Source: Sneathiella marina
GTDB lineage: Bacteria; Pseudomonadota; Alphaproteobacteria; Sneathiellales; Sneathiellaceae
DNA: 64,000 nt
NCBI RefSeq assembly: GCF_023746535.1
Contig: NZ_CP098747.1
Coordinates: 3,095,001-3,159,000 of the forward strand
Direction of reading: 5' to 3'
Part shown: one piece after another, positions 16,969 to 26,070 of the stretch
How positions within the stretch are numbered: position 1 is the first letter of the stretch
Layout of the letters: every line of letters begins with the position of its first letter
Program-made: the position numbers and the translations under genes
Notes under the pieces: generated by a model
The model's input: only the letters and a program-made list of their open reading frames with translations
What the model was told of the DNA's origin: nothing
The model's database searches: none

Positions 16969-18393
16969 TTATTGTAAATTCACATACTCATAATCAATGG
17001 GCAAACTATTGATACCGCGATCCGGAGCGGCAATCCATCCTGCCATTTTCCCAGGTTCCGTTACCTGCTGCATCAGGCTTTGAACATATGCCCGATCTTC
17101 ATCCGATGGCAAAAACTCATCATGCCGCCTGTGGTACTCTTCTTCTGACAAGAAATTTCCTTCCGGCGTGACGGTCTGGCCTGCCCAGGCCCCTATATTC
17201 CTGCGAAAGCGACTAGAGGGCAGCGTAATTTCGAAATCAAACCCTGCTTTCTTGATAAGCCGGTTCCAGCGGGTAACGCCGACCTGACAGTCTTTGATAT
17301 ACGCATTCCGCACCTGGTCATTGACAGCACTGCGCACGGCAATCTCTTCCAGCCGTATACCCCCTTTTTCATCGGGAACCTCAAGCTCCAGACTAGTGTC
17401 TTTTGCAATATGGTCTTCATATTGTTTCTCGTCCGGTCTTCCTTTTATGCCATTTGCAAAGCTTATCGCCGCATTTGATGAAACCTCCGCGCCAAACAAA
17501 TCCATACAGGAAGAAAACCAGAAATTCACGTAGCGCTGAAGAAGGGGCAAATCGACAACCCCGGCTTTACGTAAAGTGGCTGGATCATCGGTTTTAAGCT
17601 CGGACATTTTATCGATTGTACGTTTAACAACGCGGCTAATCCCGGTTTCACCGACATACATATGATGGGCTTCCTCCGTCAGCATGAAACGGCATGTACG
17701 CGCCAACGGATCGAAAGAGGATTCTGCCAGGCATTTTAACTGATATTTTCCATCACGATCCGTAAAATACGTGAACATAAAAAACGATAGCCAGTCACTG
17801 ATGGGCTCGTTAAAGGTACCCAAAATACGAGGATTATCTTCGCTGCCGGAATGCCGCATTAACAGGTCTTCGGCTTCTTCCCGGCCATCCCTGCCGAAAT
17901 ACGCATGTAGCAAATAAACCATCGCCCAAAGATGCCGCCCCTCTTCTACATTCACTTGAAACAAATTACGCAGATCAAACAAGGAAGGGCATGTGAGGCC
18001 CAGCAATCGTTGTTGCTCAACTGAGGCCGGCTCCGTATCGCCTTGTGTCACAATGAGCCGGCGTAATATCGATCGGTACTCGCCCGGCACCTGTTGCCAG
18101 ACCGGTTTTCCAAAATCATCGCCAAATCCAATGGACCGGTCCTGAATTTGATCGGCGAGGAAAATGCCCCAACGATAATCCGGCATTTTGACGGCCCCGA
18201 AAGTCGCCCAGCCCTTTGCATCTACGGATGTTGCCGTTCTGAGATAGACGTCTTTCGTCTGGAACCCCTCAGGTCCAAGCTCCTGCCACCAATCCAGAAA
18301 TCTCGGTTGCCAATGCTCTAGAGCACGCTGCAAACGGCGATCATTTCCTAAATCAACGTTGTTTGGAATTCTTTCCTGATAATTGATCGCCAT
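16969..18393 (-). CDS. boxB: Benzoyl-CoA 2,3-epoxidase subunit BoxB
   Basis: 474 residues, the usual BoxB length. The class I diiron epoxidase has carboxylate/His ligands visible in NVEEGRHLWAMVYLLH (E-x2-H around 151-154) and MLTEEAHHMYVGE (around 240-244). It converts benzoyl-CoA and O2 to the 2,3-epoxide and normally takes electrons from the reductase BoxA. Its start overlaps the boxC stop (TAATG) and its ribosome site GGAGGAG lies in the boxC end, so boxC-boxB are translationally coupled. BoxA is not encoded in the window. Confidence 0.95.
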   Translation of the reverse strand: MAINYQERIPNNVDLGNDRRLQRALEHWQPRFLDWWQELGPEGFQTKDVYLRTATSVDAKGWATFGAVKMPDYRWGIFLADQIQDRSIGFGDDFGKPVWQQVPGEYRSILRRLIVTQGDTEPASVEQQRLLGLTCPSLFDLRNLFQVNVEEGRHLWAMVYLLHAYFGRDGREEAEDLLMRHSGSEDNPRILGTFNEPISDWLSFFMFTYFTDRDGKYQLKCLAESSFDPLARTCRFMLTEEAHHMYVGETGISRVVKRTIDKMSELKTDDPATLRKAGVVDLPLLQRYVNFWFSSCMDLFGAEVSSNAAISFANGIKGRPDEKQYEDHIAKDTSLELEVPDEKGGIRLEEIAVRSAVNDQVRNAYIKDCQVGVTRWNRLIKKAGFDFEITLPSSRFRRNIGAWAGQTVTPEGNFLSEEEYHRRHDEFLPSDEDRAYVQSLMQQVTEPGKMAGWIAAPDRGINSLPIDYEYVNLQ

Positions 18394-20036
18394 TATACTC
18401 TCCTCCGGTCAAATTCTGCTTTCGTGCCACTACCAAACAATTTCAAGGCGCCTTTTTCTCCGACAGCATTTGGCCGATTAAAGATCCAATTTTGCCAGGC
18501 TGACAGTCGGCCAAAGATTTTAGTCGCGGCGTTTTCTGTGCCTCCAAATCTGAGGTTAGCCTCCATACCTGTCAGCGCGTCAGGAGACAAACTCGCCCGC
18601 TCCTCTACCAAAAGCCGTATTTCTTCTTCCCAATCAATGTCATCGGGAATGAAAGTCACGAGCCCTTTTTCCTCGGCGTCAATTGCATCGAGCTCAACGC
18701 CAACCTGCTGCTTGAGGACACCAAGTATATTCTCATCATCATAAAAGCGGTTTCCAAGCCGGGTCCGGCCATTGACCATTTCCAGACCACCAAAGTTCAT
18801 TTCACTAAGAGAAATATTTGTTGGCTCACCCTCTTCTTGTGCGATATCCAACATGTAAATGCGATCGGCGGAAAGTGCCAATTCATAGAGAGATCCGGCG
18901 AAGCAGGAGTTTTCCTCCACCAATGCAAACAAGCTACGCGAAGAGACATCCAGGCGGGCAAATGTCCGCCGCATCATGCCAATGACTTCCCGGACAAACC
19001 AATCTGATTGATGTTGAGAAAGCACCGCATCAGCTGCGAGAACTTTTTTAGGGTCACCCGCCGTCTTGAGCAATATCGTGCCTATTTCCTCATTATTCGT
19101 TCGAAGCAACAAAATGGCATCATCAAGTTCACGAGCCATTGCGAGAGGCCACCAGTTTGCACCGGCAGAGTGGATATCCTCAATGCTGTCCGCAATATCC
19201 ACTTTTGGCGCGTCGACGGTAATTGTTGCCGTACGCCCCTGCTTATCTATATCAGCTCTCACATGCGAATACCGATAACCTGCATCATCAATTTTACGGT
19301 CCAGGGGCGTTAATGAAATGCCGCTGGCTTTCGCTGGACGAGAACTTTCCGCACAGAGTTCTTCAGCTCTCGCCCTAACTTTTTCATTGAACGCATTTTT
19401 GGGAACGACCTCATCAACGAATTTCCATTCCTTGGCACGCCGTCCTCTCACCCCATCCGGATTAGTACAAAATACATCGGCCAAATCCCGCCTGACTTTT
19501 CTTTTTTCCGTAATTCGCGTCAGGCCGCCTGTGCCAGGCAATACGCCCAGCAACGGAACTTCGGGTAAACTAACGGCACTGGATCGGTCATCGATCAGGA
19601 AAATTTCGTCGCAGGCCAAAGCCAGCTCATACCCACCGCCGGCTGTCGTTCCATTACAGGCTGCCAAAAATTTGATTCCGGATTTCTCACTACTGTCTTC
19701 CATGCTGTTTCGGGTTTCGTTGGTGAATTTGCAAAAATTCACTTTCCAGCCATGAGAAGAGGTTCCCAGCATATAAATATTCGCACCGGCGCAGAACATT
19801 TTGTCCATTCCGCTGGTCACAATTACGGTACGGACAGTGGGGTATTCGAATCGAATCCGCTGCAGAGCATCATGCAGTTCAATATCAACTCCCAAGTCAT
19901 AGGAATTCAGTTTTAACTGATATCCCGGTACGAGACCTGCATCTTCATCTACTTCCAGGATCAAACGGGCAATAGGACCGTCAACTTTCAATGTCCAGTG
20001 ACGATAGTGATCTGGATGTGTGTCGAATGTAATCAT
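18393..20036 (-). CDS. boxC: 2,3-epoxybenzoyl-CoA dihydrolase BoxC
   Basis: 547 residues from the ATG at 20036 (a TTG two codons upstream is possible). It has two crotonase-like halves: the first contains SGMDKMFCAGANIYMLG and AACNGTTAGGGYELALACDE, the second FALVEENSCFAGSLYELALSADRIYMLD. This double-domain architecture is characteristic of BoxC, which opens the epoxide ring of 2,3-epoxybenzoyl-CoA and releases formate, giving 3,4-dehydroadipyl-CoA semialdehyde. It is first in the boxCB operon, 62 bp downstream of the regulator gene, with a TGCA-containing operator candidate in that gap. Confidence 0.95.
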   Translation of the reverse strand: MITFDTHPDHYRHWTLKVDGPIARLILEVDEDAGLVPGYQLKLNSYDLGVDIELHDALQRIRFEYPTVRTVIVTSGMDKMFCAGANIYMLGTSSHGWKVNFCKFTNETRNSMEDSSEKSGIKFLAACNGTTAGGGYELALACDEIFLIDDRSSAVSLPEVPLLGVLPGTGGLTRITEKRKVRRDLADVFCTNPDGVRGRRAKEWKFVDEVVPKNAFNEKVRARAEELCAESSRPAKASGISLTPLDRKIDDAGYRYSHVRADIDKQGRTATITVDAPKVDIADSIEDIHSAGANWWPLAMARELDDAILLLRTNNEEIGTILLKTAGDPKKVLAADAVLSQHQSDWFVREVIGMMRRTFARLDVSSRSLFALVEENSCFAGSLYELALSADRIYMLDIAQEEGEPTNISLSEMNFGGLEMVNGRTRLGNRFYDDENILGVLKQQVGVELDAIDAEEKGLVTFIPDDIDWEEEIRLLVEERASLSPDALTGMEANLRFGGTENAATKIFGRLSAWQNWIFNRPNAVGEKGALKLFGSGTKAEFDRRRV

Positions 20037-20078
20037 GGTCAAGATTTCCCGTTCTTCGGAATTATAATTCCACTACAT

Positions 20079-20096
20079 AAAGTGCACTTTAGTGCA
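20079..20096. promoter_or_regulatory. Putative BoxR/BzdR operator before boxC
   Basis: The perfect 12-bp palindrome AAAGTGCACTTT (20079-20090) is followed by AGTGCA, giving two TGCA elements exactly 10 bp apart (20083-20086 and 20093-20096). BzdR, the regulator this family is named after, recognises repeated TGCA elements. The site lies 43 bp upstream of the boxC start. Binding is inferred. Confidence 0.6.
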
Positions 20097-20098
20097 TG

Positions 20099-21022
20099 TC
20101 AAGGCGATTGATCAGAATTGGCTGCGAGCAGCCCTTCTGCAATTTCGAGTAAATTCTGCGCAGTTTCATCGATGGCGCGCCCAGATGTATTACAAACTTC
20201 GTCAGCACGCCCATAAAGCGGTTCACGCGCAGATAAAATTTGCTTCAAGTCAGCCATGGCTTCCTGGCTGCCCGCCATCGGCCGCAAATCCCCCTGCTCG
20301 ACAACCCGAGACATATGCTCGCCTGGTGTCGCCTGCAGCCAAATTACATGGGTATGTTGCACAAGAAGAGAAAAGGTTTTCTCGTCAGCTACGATACTGC
20401 CACCGGTGGAAATCACGATTTCATCATGGCTTTCTATAATGTCTTGCAGACAGCGGCGTTCGAACCGTCGAAAGGATGGCTGCCCTGCCAACGAGAAAAT
20501 TTCCGCAAGCGTTGCCCCAAATTCTTGTTCAATTTGTTTGTTTAACTCGATAAATCCAAACCCCAGTTTTTCCGATAAAATAGGCCCAAGTGTTGACTTG
20601 CCCGCCCCCCTCAACCCGATCAACGAAATCCGTTTTGCTTTTGCCCGGCCCGTCTTGTGGCCTAAAGCCTCCTTCAAAATCGAGTTCGCTTGCGCCAATT
20701 CTTGTTCCGTCATTTGACGGGCTAGCTGATATAGAGACTGCATTTGCGGGCTCAATTGCTCACCCACCGAGACAAGATCCAGCATTCTCATATCCATGGC
20801 ATCCGCTATTTGACGAAGAACCAGAACAGAGATATTTCCTTCACCGGTTTCGAGCTTTGCCAAATAGCGTTCTGATACGCCAGAATCATGGGCAAGTATT
20901 TTACGCGTCATTCCGCGCCGTGCGCGCGCCGCGCGGACCCGGGCGCCAAGCTCAGTCAAATAATCAACTGCCGACGCATCTTCACGGCGCGATGGATCTG
21001 TTGCTTGTTTAGGGGCCGCCAT
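20099..21022 (-). CDS. boxR: BoxR/BzdR-type regulator (XRE HTH fused to shikimate-kinase-like domain)
   Basis: 307 residues. The N-terminal HTH_3 domain (about residues 25-85) contains MTRKILAHDSGVSERYLAKLETGEGNIS. After a linker, a shikimate-kinase-like domain begins with SLIGLRGAGKSTLGPILSEKLGF (Walker A) and ends near residue 300. This fusion defines the BzdR/BoxR family, transcriptional repressors that sense benzoyl-CoA through the kinase-like domain. It stands upstream of boxCB and divergent from the flavodoxin/benzoate-CoA ligase genes, so it probably controls both sides. Confidence 0.94.
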   Translation of the reverse strand: MAAPKQATDPSRREDASAVDYLTELGARVRAARARRGMTRKILAHDSGVSERYLAKLETGEGNISVLVLRQIADAMDMRMLDLVSVGEQLSPQMQSLYQLARQMTEQELAQANSILKEALGHKTGRAKAKRISLIGLRGAGKSTLGPILSEKLGFGFIELNKQIEQEFGATLAEIFSLAGQPSFRRFERRCLQDIIESHDEIVISTGGSIVADEKTFSLLVQHTHVIWLQATPGEHMSRVVEQGDLRPMAGSQEAMADLKQILSAREPLYGRADEVCNTSGRAIDETAQNLLEIAEGLLAANSDQSP

Positions 21023-21056
21023 ATATTCCCACTCTCTTCATAAAATACTGGACAAG

Positions 21057-21062
21057 ATGCAT
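21057..21062. promoter_or_regulatory. ATGCAT element in the boxR/flavodoxin divergent promoter
   Basis: A single TGCA within ATGCAT stands in the 85-bp divergent region between boxR (start 21022) and the flavodoxin gene (start 21108). It may be a half-site for BoxR autoregulation. One short match is weak evidence. Confidence 0.3.
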
Positions 21063-21107
21063 TATATTTCCTATTTCCTGACTTGAGTAGTATTTTTTTG
21101 GAGAAAA

Positions 21108-21575
21108 ATGGCATTGGTCGACAGTATTAAAATTCTTGTTAGCACTATGACTGGCACAGCTGAGCTCGTTGCCGATGAAATTGCCGACGCCCTTAATGCA
21201 AAAGGCAAAAACACCGAAATATTGCTCATGGATGATCTTGCCGCTGACGTTTTTGAGGCCGGAGCCGCGTATGTTATTTGCACGTCAACCTATGGGCAGG
21301 GCGATGTGCCGGATAACGGCCAGGCATTCATGGATGATCTTGAATCGGCGGAAATGGATTTGGGCAACATTAAGTACGGTGTATTTGCACTTGGCGACAT
21401 CACATATGATCAGACTTTTTGCAATGCTGGCGTTCTCTTTGATGAGACCCTCGGAAAATTTGGCGCCAAACGGATCGGCGACATCATGAAACATGACGCC
21501 TCTTCCGGAGAGTTGCCTGAAGACCAGGCTGGTGAATGGGCGGAGGAATGGCTGGAAAAGCTGCATAGCATGTGA
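21108..21575 (+). CDS. Flavodoxin (MioC/sulfite-reductase-like FMN domain)
   Basis: 155 residues, a single flavodoxin domain. The phosphate loop is STMTGTAELVADEIADAL, the first FMN-stacking loop is TSTYGQGDVPDN, and the second is LGDITYDQTFCNAG, which fits the short-chain MioC/CPR-like branch. It would carry one or two electrons from a reductase to an acceptor. GGAG precedes the ATG. It is divergent from boxR and 117 bp upstream of the benzoate-CoA ligase gene, so co-expression with the box pathway is likely. An electron donor role for BoxB is inference. Confidence 0.9.
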   Translation: MALVDSIKILVSTMTGTAELVADEIADALNAKGKNTEILLMDDLAADVFEAGAAYVICTSTYGQGDVPDNGQAFMDDLESAEMDLGNIKYGVFALGDITYDQTFCNAGVLFDETLGKFGAKRIGDIMKHDASSGELPEDQAGEWAEEWLEKLHSM

Positions 21576-21692
21576 GGGCTGCTTTCATTTACTTGCTGAT
21601 AAAACAAATGTAACGATAAAGTTCTAAGCGGGCGCGCGGCAAGCCAGACGGAAACCAATAACCTGAGGCTTAAGGACTACTGGGAGAGTAAA

Positions 21693-23243
21693 ATGCCAAA
21701 TAGCGACGATGGATCAACTCTGTACTTTAATGCTGCAGTTGACTTGATCGATCATAATATTCAGGCTGGCCGTGGCGGTAAAACGGCGGTCATAGATTCC
21801 CGCGGCTCCCATACGTACCAGGATTTGAGCGACAATGTTAATCGCTTCGCCAATGCATTAAAAGATATGGGCATCGAACCGGAGCAACGTATTGTTCTCT
21901 GCCTCAATGATACAATTGATCTGCCTGTCGCCTTTTTAGGAGCGATTAAAGCGGGGGTTATTCCTGTTCCCATCAACACCCGGCTCACGGAAAAAGACTA
22001 CAAGTATATAATAAATGATAGCCGCGCCACGGCGCTCTTTGTTTCAGATGATCTATTCTCGCTCTTCGAAGGCCATGTAAATGACCATCAAAGCCTAAAA
22101 GCGATCGTTATTTCCGGAAAAAAAGGGAATGTGGAGAATAATCTCTCAGCACTATTAGAAGCCGAAAGTACGGAATTTTCTGCGGCTCAGACCCGCCATG
22201 ATGATATGTGCTTTTGGCTATATACTTCCGGTACAACCGGTATGCCGAAGGGCACTGTTCATTTGCACGGTAATTTACGGGCGACTGCAGATTTATATGC
22301 CAAGCAGACACTTGGTGTCCGTGAAGACGATATTATGTTTTCAGCCGCGAAGCTTTTTTTCGCGTATGGTTTGGGAAATGGGCTGACATTCCCGTTTTCC
22401 ATCGGCGCCACGGTTATTCTTCTGGAGGGCCCGCCAACTCCGGACGCTGTTTGTCAAATTCTCCGAGACCATTCGCCGACAGTCTTTTACGGTGTTCCCA
22501 CACTTTTCGGCATGCTTTTGGCAAGTAATGTCTTACCGAAGGCCGGCGAACATCACCTCAGGGTTTGCACATCAGCCGGAGAAGCACTGCCCGCGGATCT
22601 GTTGTCGAGATGGCAGCGTCATGTCGGCGTCGATATTCTGGATGGAATTGGCAGCACGGAAATGCTGCATATTTTCATCTCAAATAGACCTGGAGACGTC
22701 AGACCCGGTGCGACAGGAAAGGCGGTGGAAGGGTATGACATACGCCTGACAGGAGATGACGGACAGGTTGTTTCACAAGGTGAAATGGGCGCGCTGGAGA
22801 TTTCCGGCCCCTCCAGCGGCCTTATGTATTGGAACCAGAGGACAAAGAGCCTTGATACTTTTCAAGGGCCTTGGACACGCGCCGGCGACAAGTACCGCCA
22901 AGACGAAGAGGGATACTACATTTATTGTGGTCGAACCGACGATATGTTGAAAGTTGGTGGCATTTACGTTTCACCATTCGAAGTTGAAGGAGCTATGATA
23001 GAGCATGATGACGTCCTGGAAGTGGCTGTCATAGGCAAAGCCGATGCCGACGATCTCATAAAACCCAAAGCCGTGATTGTCCTGAAAGATGCGAGCATTG
23101 ATCAAAACAAAATGCGAGAGGACCTTCAGGAATATGCAAAATCCAAGCTAGCTGCGTATAAGTATCCGCGGTGGATAGATTTTGTTGACGAACTGCCGAA
23201 AACAGCAACGGGAAAAATTCAGCGGTACAAGTTACGTGATTGA
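21693..23243 (+). CDS. Benzoate-CoA ligase
   Basis: 516 residues of the ANL adenylating family. The P-loop is LYTSGTTGMPKGTVHLHGNL, A5 is GIGSTEMLHIFISN, and the C-terminal lysine motif is LPKTATGKIQRYKLRD. Features such as FSAAKLFFAYGLGNGLTFP, GVPTLFGMLLAS and VCTSAGEALPADLLSRW are those of the benzoate/4-hydroxybenzoate-CoA ligase group. It activates benzoate (or a close analogue) with ATP and CoA, feeding BoxB. GGGAGAG precedes the ATG. The symbol bclA or badA would fit, but the substrate is inferred from context. Confidence 0.92.
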   Translation: MPNSDDGSTLYFNAAVDLIDHNIQAGRGGKTAVIDSRGSHTYQDLSDNVNRFANALKDMGIEPEQRIVLCLNDTIDLPVAFLGAIKAGVIPVPINTRLTEKDYKYIINDSRATALFVSDDLFSLFEGHVNDHQSLKAIVISGKKGNVENNLSALLEAESTEFSAAQTRHDDMCFWLYTSGTTGMPKGTVHLHGNLRATADLYAKQTLGVREDDIMFSAAKLFFAYGLGNGLTFPFSIGATVILLEGPPTPDAVCQILRDHSPTVFYGVPTLFGMLLASNVLPKAGEHHLRVCTSAGEALPADLLSRWQRHVGVDILDGIGSTEMLHIFISNRPGDVRPGATGKAVEGYDIRLTGDDGQVVSQGEMGALEISGPSSGLMYWNQRTKSLDTFQGPWTRAGDKYRQDEEGYYIYCGRTDDMLKVGGIYVSPFEVEGAMIEHDDVLEVAVIGKADADDLIKPKAVIVLKDASIDQNKMREDLQEYAKSKLAAYKYPRWIDFVDELPKTATGKIQRYKLRD

Positions 23244-23290
23244 TATTTTGCGTTTTCCTCAAATCCCTCATCGCCAATAGATCCCGGACA

Positions 23291-24514
23291 ATGGTGGCAA
23301 TTTCTCCTCAAAAAAAATGGCAGGCTGTTAGTCTGTTAGCGATTTGCCAGGTTCTTGCCTTATCTCTTTGGTTTTCGGCGACCGCCCTAATTCCTGTGCT
23401 AAAAGCCGAGTTTGGTTTGGGCGGATTTCACGCGTCTCTCTTTTCCAGCAGTGTCGCCATTGGGTTCGTTGCCGGTACACTTCTAAGTGCCATGTTCAGC
23501 CTGGCGGATCGCATGCCGCCAAAGTTCTTTTTCGCCATATCAACTTTGATCGCGGCACTGGCAAACGCTTCGATTGTTTTTCTGGATCCTTTGTCAACTG
23601 AAGTGATCCTTTTGAGGTTGCTTACCGGCATCTGCATGGCGGGCATTTATCCCATCGGTATGAAGATGGTGTCAACCTGGGCAAAAAATGATACGGGTCT
23701 GCTGGTCGGTCTGCTGGTCGGTGCGTTAACACTTGGCAGTGCGTTCCCCCATATTCTCAATTTGCTGGACACGTCCGGTTTTGACTGGCGAATTCCTTTA
23801 ATTGCCGGCAGCGGTCTCGCCCTCATCTCTGCGTTTTTAATCCGGTTTGTATCCCTTGGTCACGATATTCCAAAAGCGCCGCCCCTCGATTTGTCATTGG
23901 CCTTATATGCCTGGAAATACAAACCCTTGCGATTGGCTAATTTCGGGTATTTCGGCCATATGTGGGAACTGTATGCTATGTGGGCATGGATAGGTGTCTT
24001 TCTTTACGAAAGCTTCCAGATCATAAATCTGGCTGATGCCCGTTTTGACGCCAATCTGGCAACATTTGCAACAATCGCTGTTGGAGGTTTGGGAAGTCTG
24101 GTGGCCGGTATTGCCGCAGATCGCCTTGGCCGAACGACGATCACCATATTAGCCATGGTAATCAGTGGCTCCTGCGCGCTAATTGTCGGGCTTTTCTTTG
24201 GCGGCAATCCTGTTTTCCTTATCATTATCTGCCTGATCTGGGGAATATCGGTGATCGCAGATTCAGCTCAGTTCTCGACCTGCATCATAGAATTAAGCCC
24301 GAAAAACATGCTGGGGACGATGCTGACAATCCAAACCTGTGTTGGATTTCTAATTAGTCTCTCCACTATCCATCTCGTTCCGTTATTTGTTGATATCGTG
24401 ACCTGGAAATATGCATTTGCGCCGCTCGCAATCGGTCCGATGCTGGGTGTCCTTGCGATGATACGGTTACGGCAGCTACCTGAAGCCAGGTCTTTGGCAA
24501 ACGGAAACCGATAG
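23291..24514 (+). CDS. MFS transporter, possibly aromatic acid uptake
   Basis: 407 residues from the ATG at 23291; the open frame begins at a TTG at 23240 that overlaps the ligase stop. About 12 hydrophobic spans. ALSLWFSATALIPVLKAEFGL and the AMFSLADRMPPKFFF loop are of the CynX/NarK-like MFS type, and the second-half loop AGIAADRLGRTTITIL matches the MFS signature. It is immediately downstream of benzoate-CoA ligase on the same strand, so import of benzoate or a related acid is the likely role. The ribosome site is weak. Confidence 0.83.
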   Translation: MVAISPQKKWQAVSLLAICQVLALSLWFSATALIPVLKAEFGLGGFHASLFSSSVAIGFVAGTLLSAMFSLADRMPPKFFFAISTLIAALANASIVFLDPLSTEVILLRLLTGICMAGIYPIGMKMVSTWAKNDTGLLVGLLVGALTLGSAFPHILNLLDTSGFDWRIPLIAGSGLALISAFLIRFVSLGHDIPKAPPLDLSLALYAWKYKPLRLANFGYFGHMWELYAMWAWIGVFLYESFQIINLADARFDANLATFATIAVGGLGSLVAGIAADRLGRTTITILAMVISGSCALIVGLFFGGNPVFLIIICLIWGISVIADSAQFSTCIIELSPKNMLGTMLTIQTCVGFLISLSTIHLVPLFVDIVTWKYAFAPLAIGPMLGVLAMIRLRQLPEARSLANGNR

Positions 24515-24601
24515 GGATTTAAATTTTTCTCTTGATTTAACCGCCTATACGCTCAACTGTCTAATAATAGCGTGGGCGCGCATTATAAAAAGGAAAAGAC
24601 G

Positions 24602-25084
24602 ATGATTAAAGGGTTGCATCACAACGCGTATAGATGTCGTGATTCCGAAGAAACACGTAAATTCTACGAGGATTTTTTAGGATTACCCCTCGCTGATGCT
24701 CTTTCTATCGGATCAACGAAAACAGGCCGGCAGACAGAAGCTCTTCATACTTTCTATCGAATGGATGATGGATCGTTTCTTGCGTTTTTTGAAGTTCCTG
24801 AGCAGTCATTTGAATTTATTGACCAACATGACTACGACCTTCACATTGCCTTGGAAGTAGATATGGACAGTCTGCATGCCATGTTTGCCAAGGGAAAAGA
24901 ATTGGGAATGGAAACACGGGGCATCTCTGACCATCATGCCATCCATTCCATTTACTTCAGAGATCCAAATGGCTATGTGATTGAACTAACAGCTAAAGTA
25001 CCTGAAAAAACAAGTGACGACGAAACTGCTGCGACTAATGCACGGAAAATGCTCACGGAATGGACAGCGGCACACCAAGCTTAA
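24602..25084 (+). CDS. VOC-superfamily protein (glyoxalase/dioxygenase fold)
   Basis: 160 residues from the ATG at 24602, following AAAAGGAAAA. The vicinal-oxygen-chelate repeats begin with IKGLHHNAYRCRDSEETRKFYEDFLG and end with HHAIHSIYFRDPNGYVIELTAK; the His and C-terminal Glu positions are where the metal is bound. The family covers glyoxalase I, extradiol dioxygenases and isomerases, and the exact reaction cannot be told. It lies 87 bp after the MFS gene on the same strand and may belong to the aromatic island. Confidence 0.82.
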   Translation: MIKGLHHNAYRCRDSEETRKFYEDFLGLPLADALSIGSTKTGRQTEALHTFYRMDDGSFLAFFEVPEQSFEFIDQHDYDLHIALEVDMDSLHAMFAKGKELGMETRGISDHHAIHSIYFRDPNGYVIELTAKVPEKTSDDETAATNARKMLTEWTAAHQA

Positions 25085-25184
25085 ATTTTGTAAAGTATCT
25101 TGACCCCGCTTTTCAGCTTTGTATCTGCGCAATTTTACTTTTATGCTAGCGAATGTTTTTTCAAATTTATGGGGATAGCTGTAA

Positions 25185-25703
25185 ATGCTACTGAATTCTT
25201 GCGGCCGGATTATTTTTGGCGGGCTTTTAGTATTTCTAACTTTTTATACCGGCGTCGCTTCGGCGAAAACAGATCGCTACGTCGGGTACTATTATCCGCA
25301 GCCGGCTATTATTGAAACCTATTGCGCGCGGGTCCCCCAGCTTCCCAATATGGATAAGCGTCGGCGAATAGGGTTTGTTATTGGCATTAAAGAAGGTATG
25401 GCCAACAAGCCTTATGATTCCCCTTATGCTGTTTTTGCAAAAGGCGGCGATTCACGAAAATTAATTATTGTTGCAAAAACTGAGGGCCATCTCCAGACCA
25501 TCTATCGGGTCCGGGCCTTGTTGGCGGATTTGACGACAAGTGCCCGTACTACGCCGATTTTTGAAGAAAGCGGCATGCCGGAAAATTTGACTTTTTTGGA
25601 TTTGTTGACCTTGCTGGGATTTGAAACCGTCACATTAAGTGACGGAGATCGTTTTTCACATCAGATCCGGATGAAGCTCAGCAAAAACGGCGTTTGTGAG
25701 TAG
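25185..25703 (+). CDS. Secreted protein of unknown function
   Basis: 172 residues. The first 27 residues are a signal peptide (hydrophobic core IIFGGLLVFLTFYTG, cleavage likely after VASA). The mature part begins KTDRYVGYYYPQPAIIETYCA, is mixed alpha/beta and has no recognised motif. GGGGA precedes the ATG. It is followed after 43 bp by the ferredoxin and its reductase on the same strand, a context I cannot explain because the predicted location is the periplasm while the ferredoxin is cytoplasmic. Confidence 0.7.
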   Translation: MLLNSCGRIIFGGLLVFLTFYTGVASAKTDRYVGYYYPQPAIIETYCARVPQLPNMDKRRRIGFVIGIKEGMANKPYDSPYAVFAKGGDSRKLIIVAKTEGHLQTIYRVRALLADLTTSARTTPIFEESGMPENLTFLDLLTLLGFETVTLSDGDRFSHQIRMKLSKNGVCE

Positions 25704-25746
25704 AATTTTCTGCAAGGATATCTGGCGAAGGAATGATTGAGAAATA

Positions 25747-26070
25747 ATGGTAAAAGTTACATATATTAGTACGGACGGAACCGAAACGGATATGGATGTG
25801 GCTGAGGGAACCAGCCTAATGCAAGCCGCCGTTTCAAGTGGCCTTGATGGTGTCATTGGCGAATGTGGCGGGTCGGCAATGTGTGCGACTTGCCATGTAT
25901 ATGTTGACGCTTCTTTCCTCGAAAAACTACCTGCAATCGATGATATGGAAGAAGAGATGCTGGAATGCACATCGTCAGACAGGCGCCCGACAAGCCGTCT
26001 AAGCTGTCAAATTGAGTCCAATTCCGACATAGATGGCATAAGAGTAACGTTCCCAGAAACACAAGTTTAA
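25747..26070 (+). CDS. [2Fe-2S] ferredoxin (adrenodoxin/putidaredoxin type)
   Basis: 107 residues. Cluster ligands are in GECGGSAMCATCHVY (C-x5-C-x2-C) and in the later RLSCQI, the vertebrate/bacterial adrenodoxin-type spacing. It begins VKVTYISTDGTETDMDVAEG, as in P450- and oxygenase-linked ferredoxins. It passes electrons from a flavoprotein reductase to an oxygenase. Its stop overlaps the start of the reductase gene (TAATG). No P450 or Rieske oxygenase gene is visible in the window; BoxB is the only nearby oxygenase. Confidence 0.94.
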   Translation: MVKVTYISTDGTETDMDVAEGTSLMQAAVSSGLDGVIGECGGSAMCATCHVYVDASFLEKLPAIDDMEEEMLECTSSDRRPTSRLSCQIESNSDIDGIRVTFPETQV

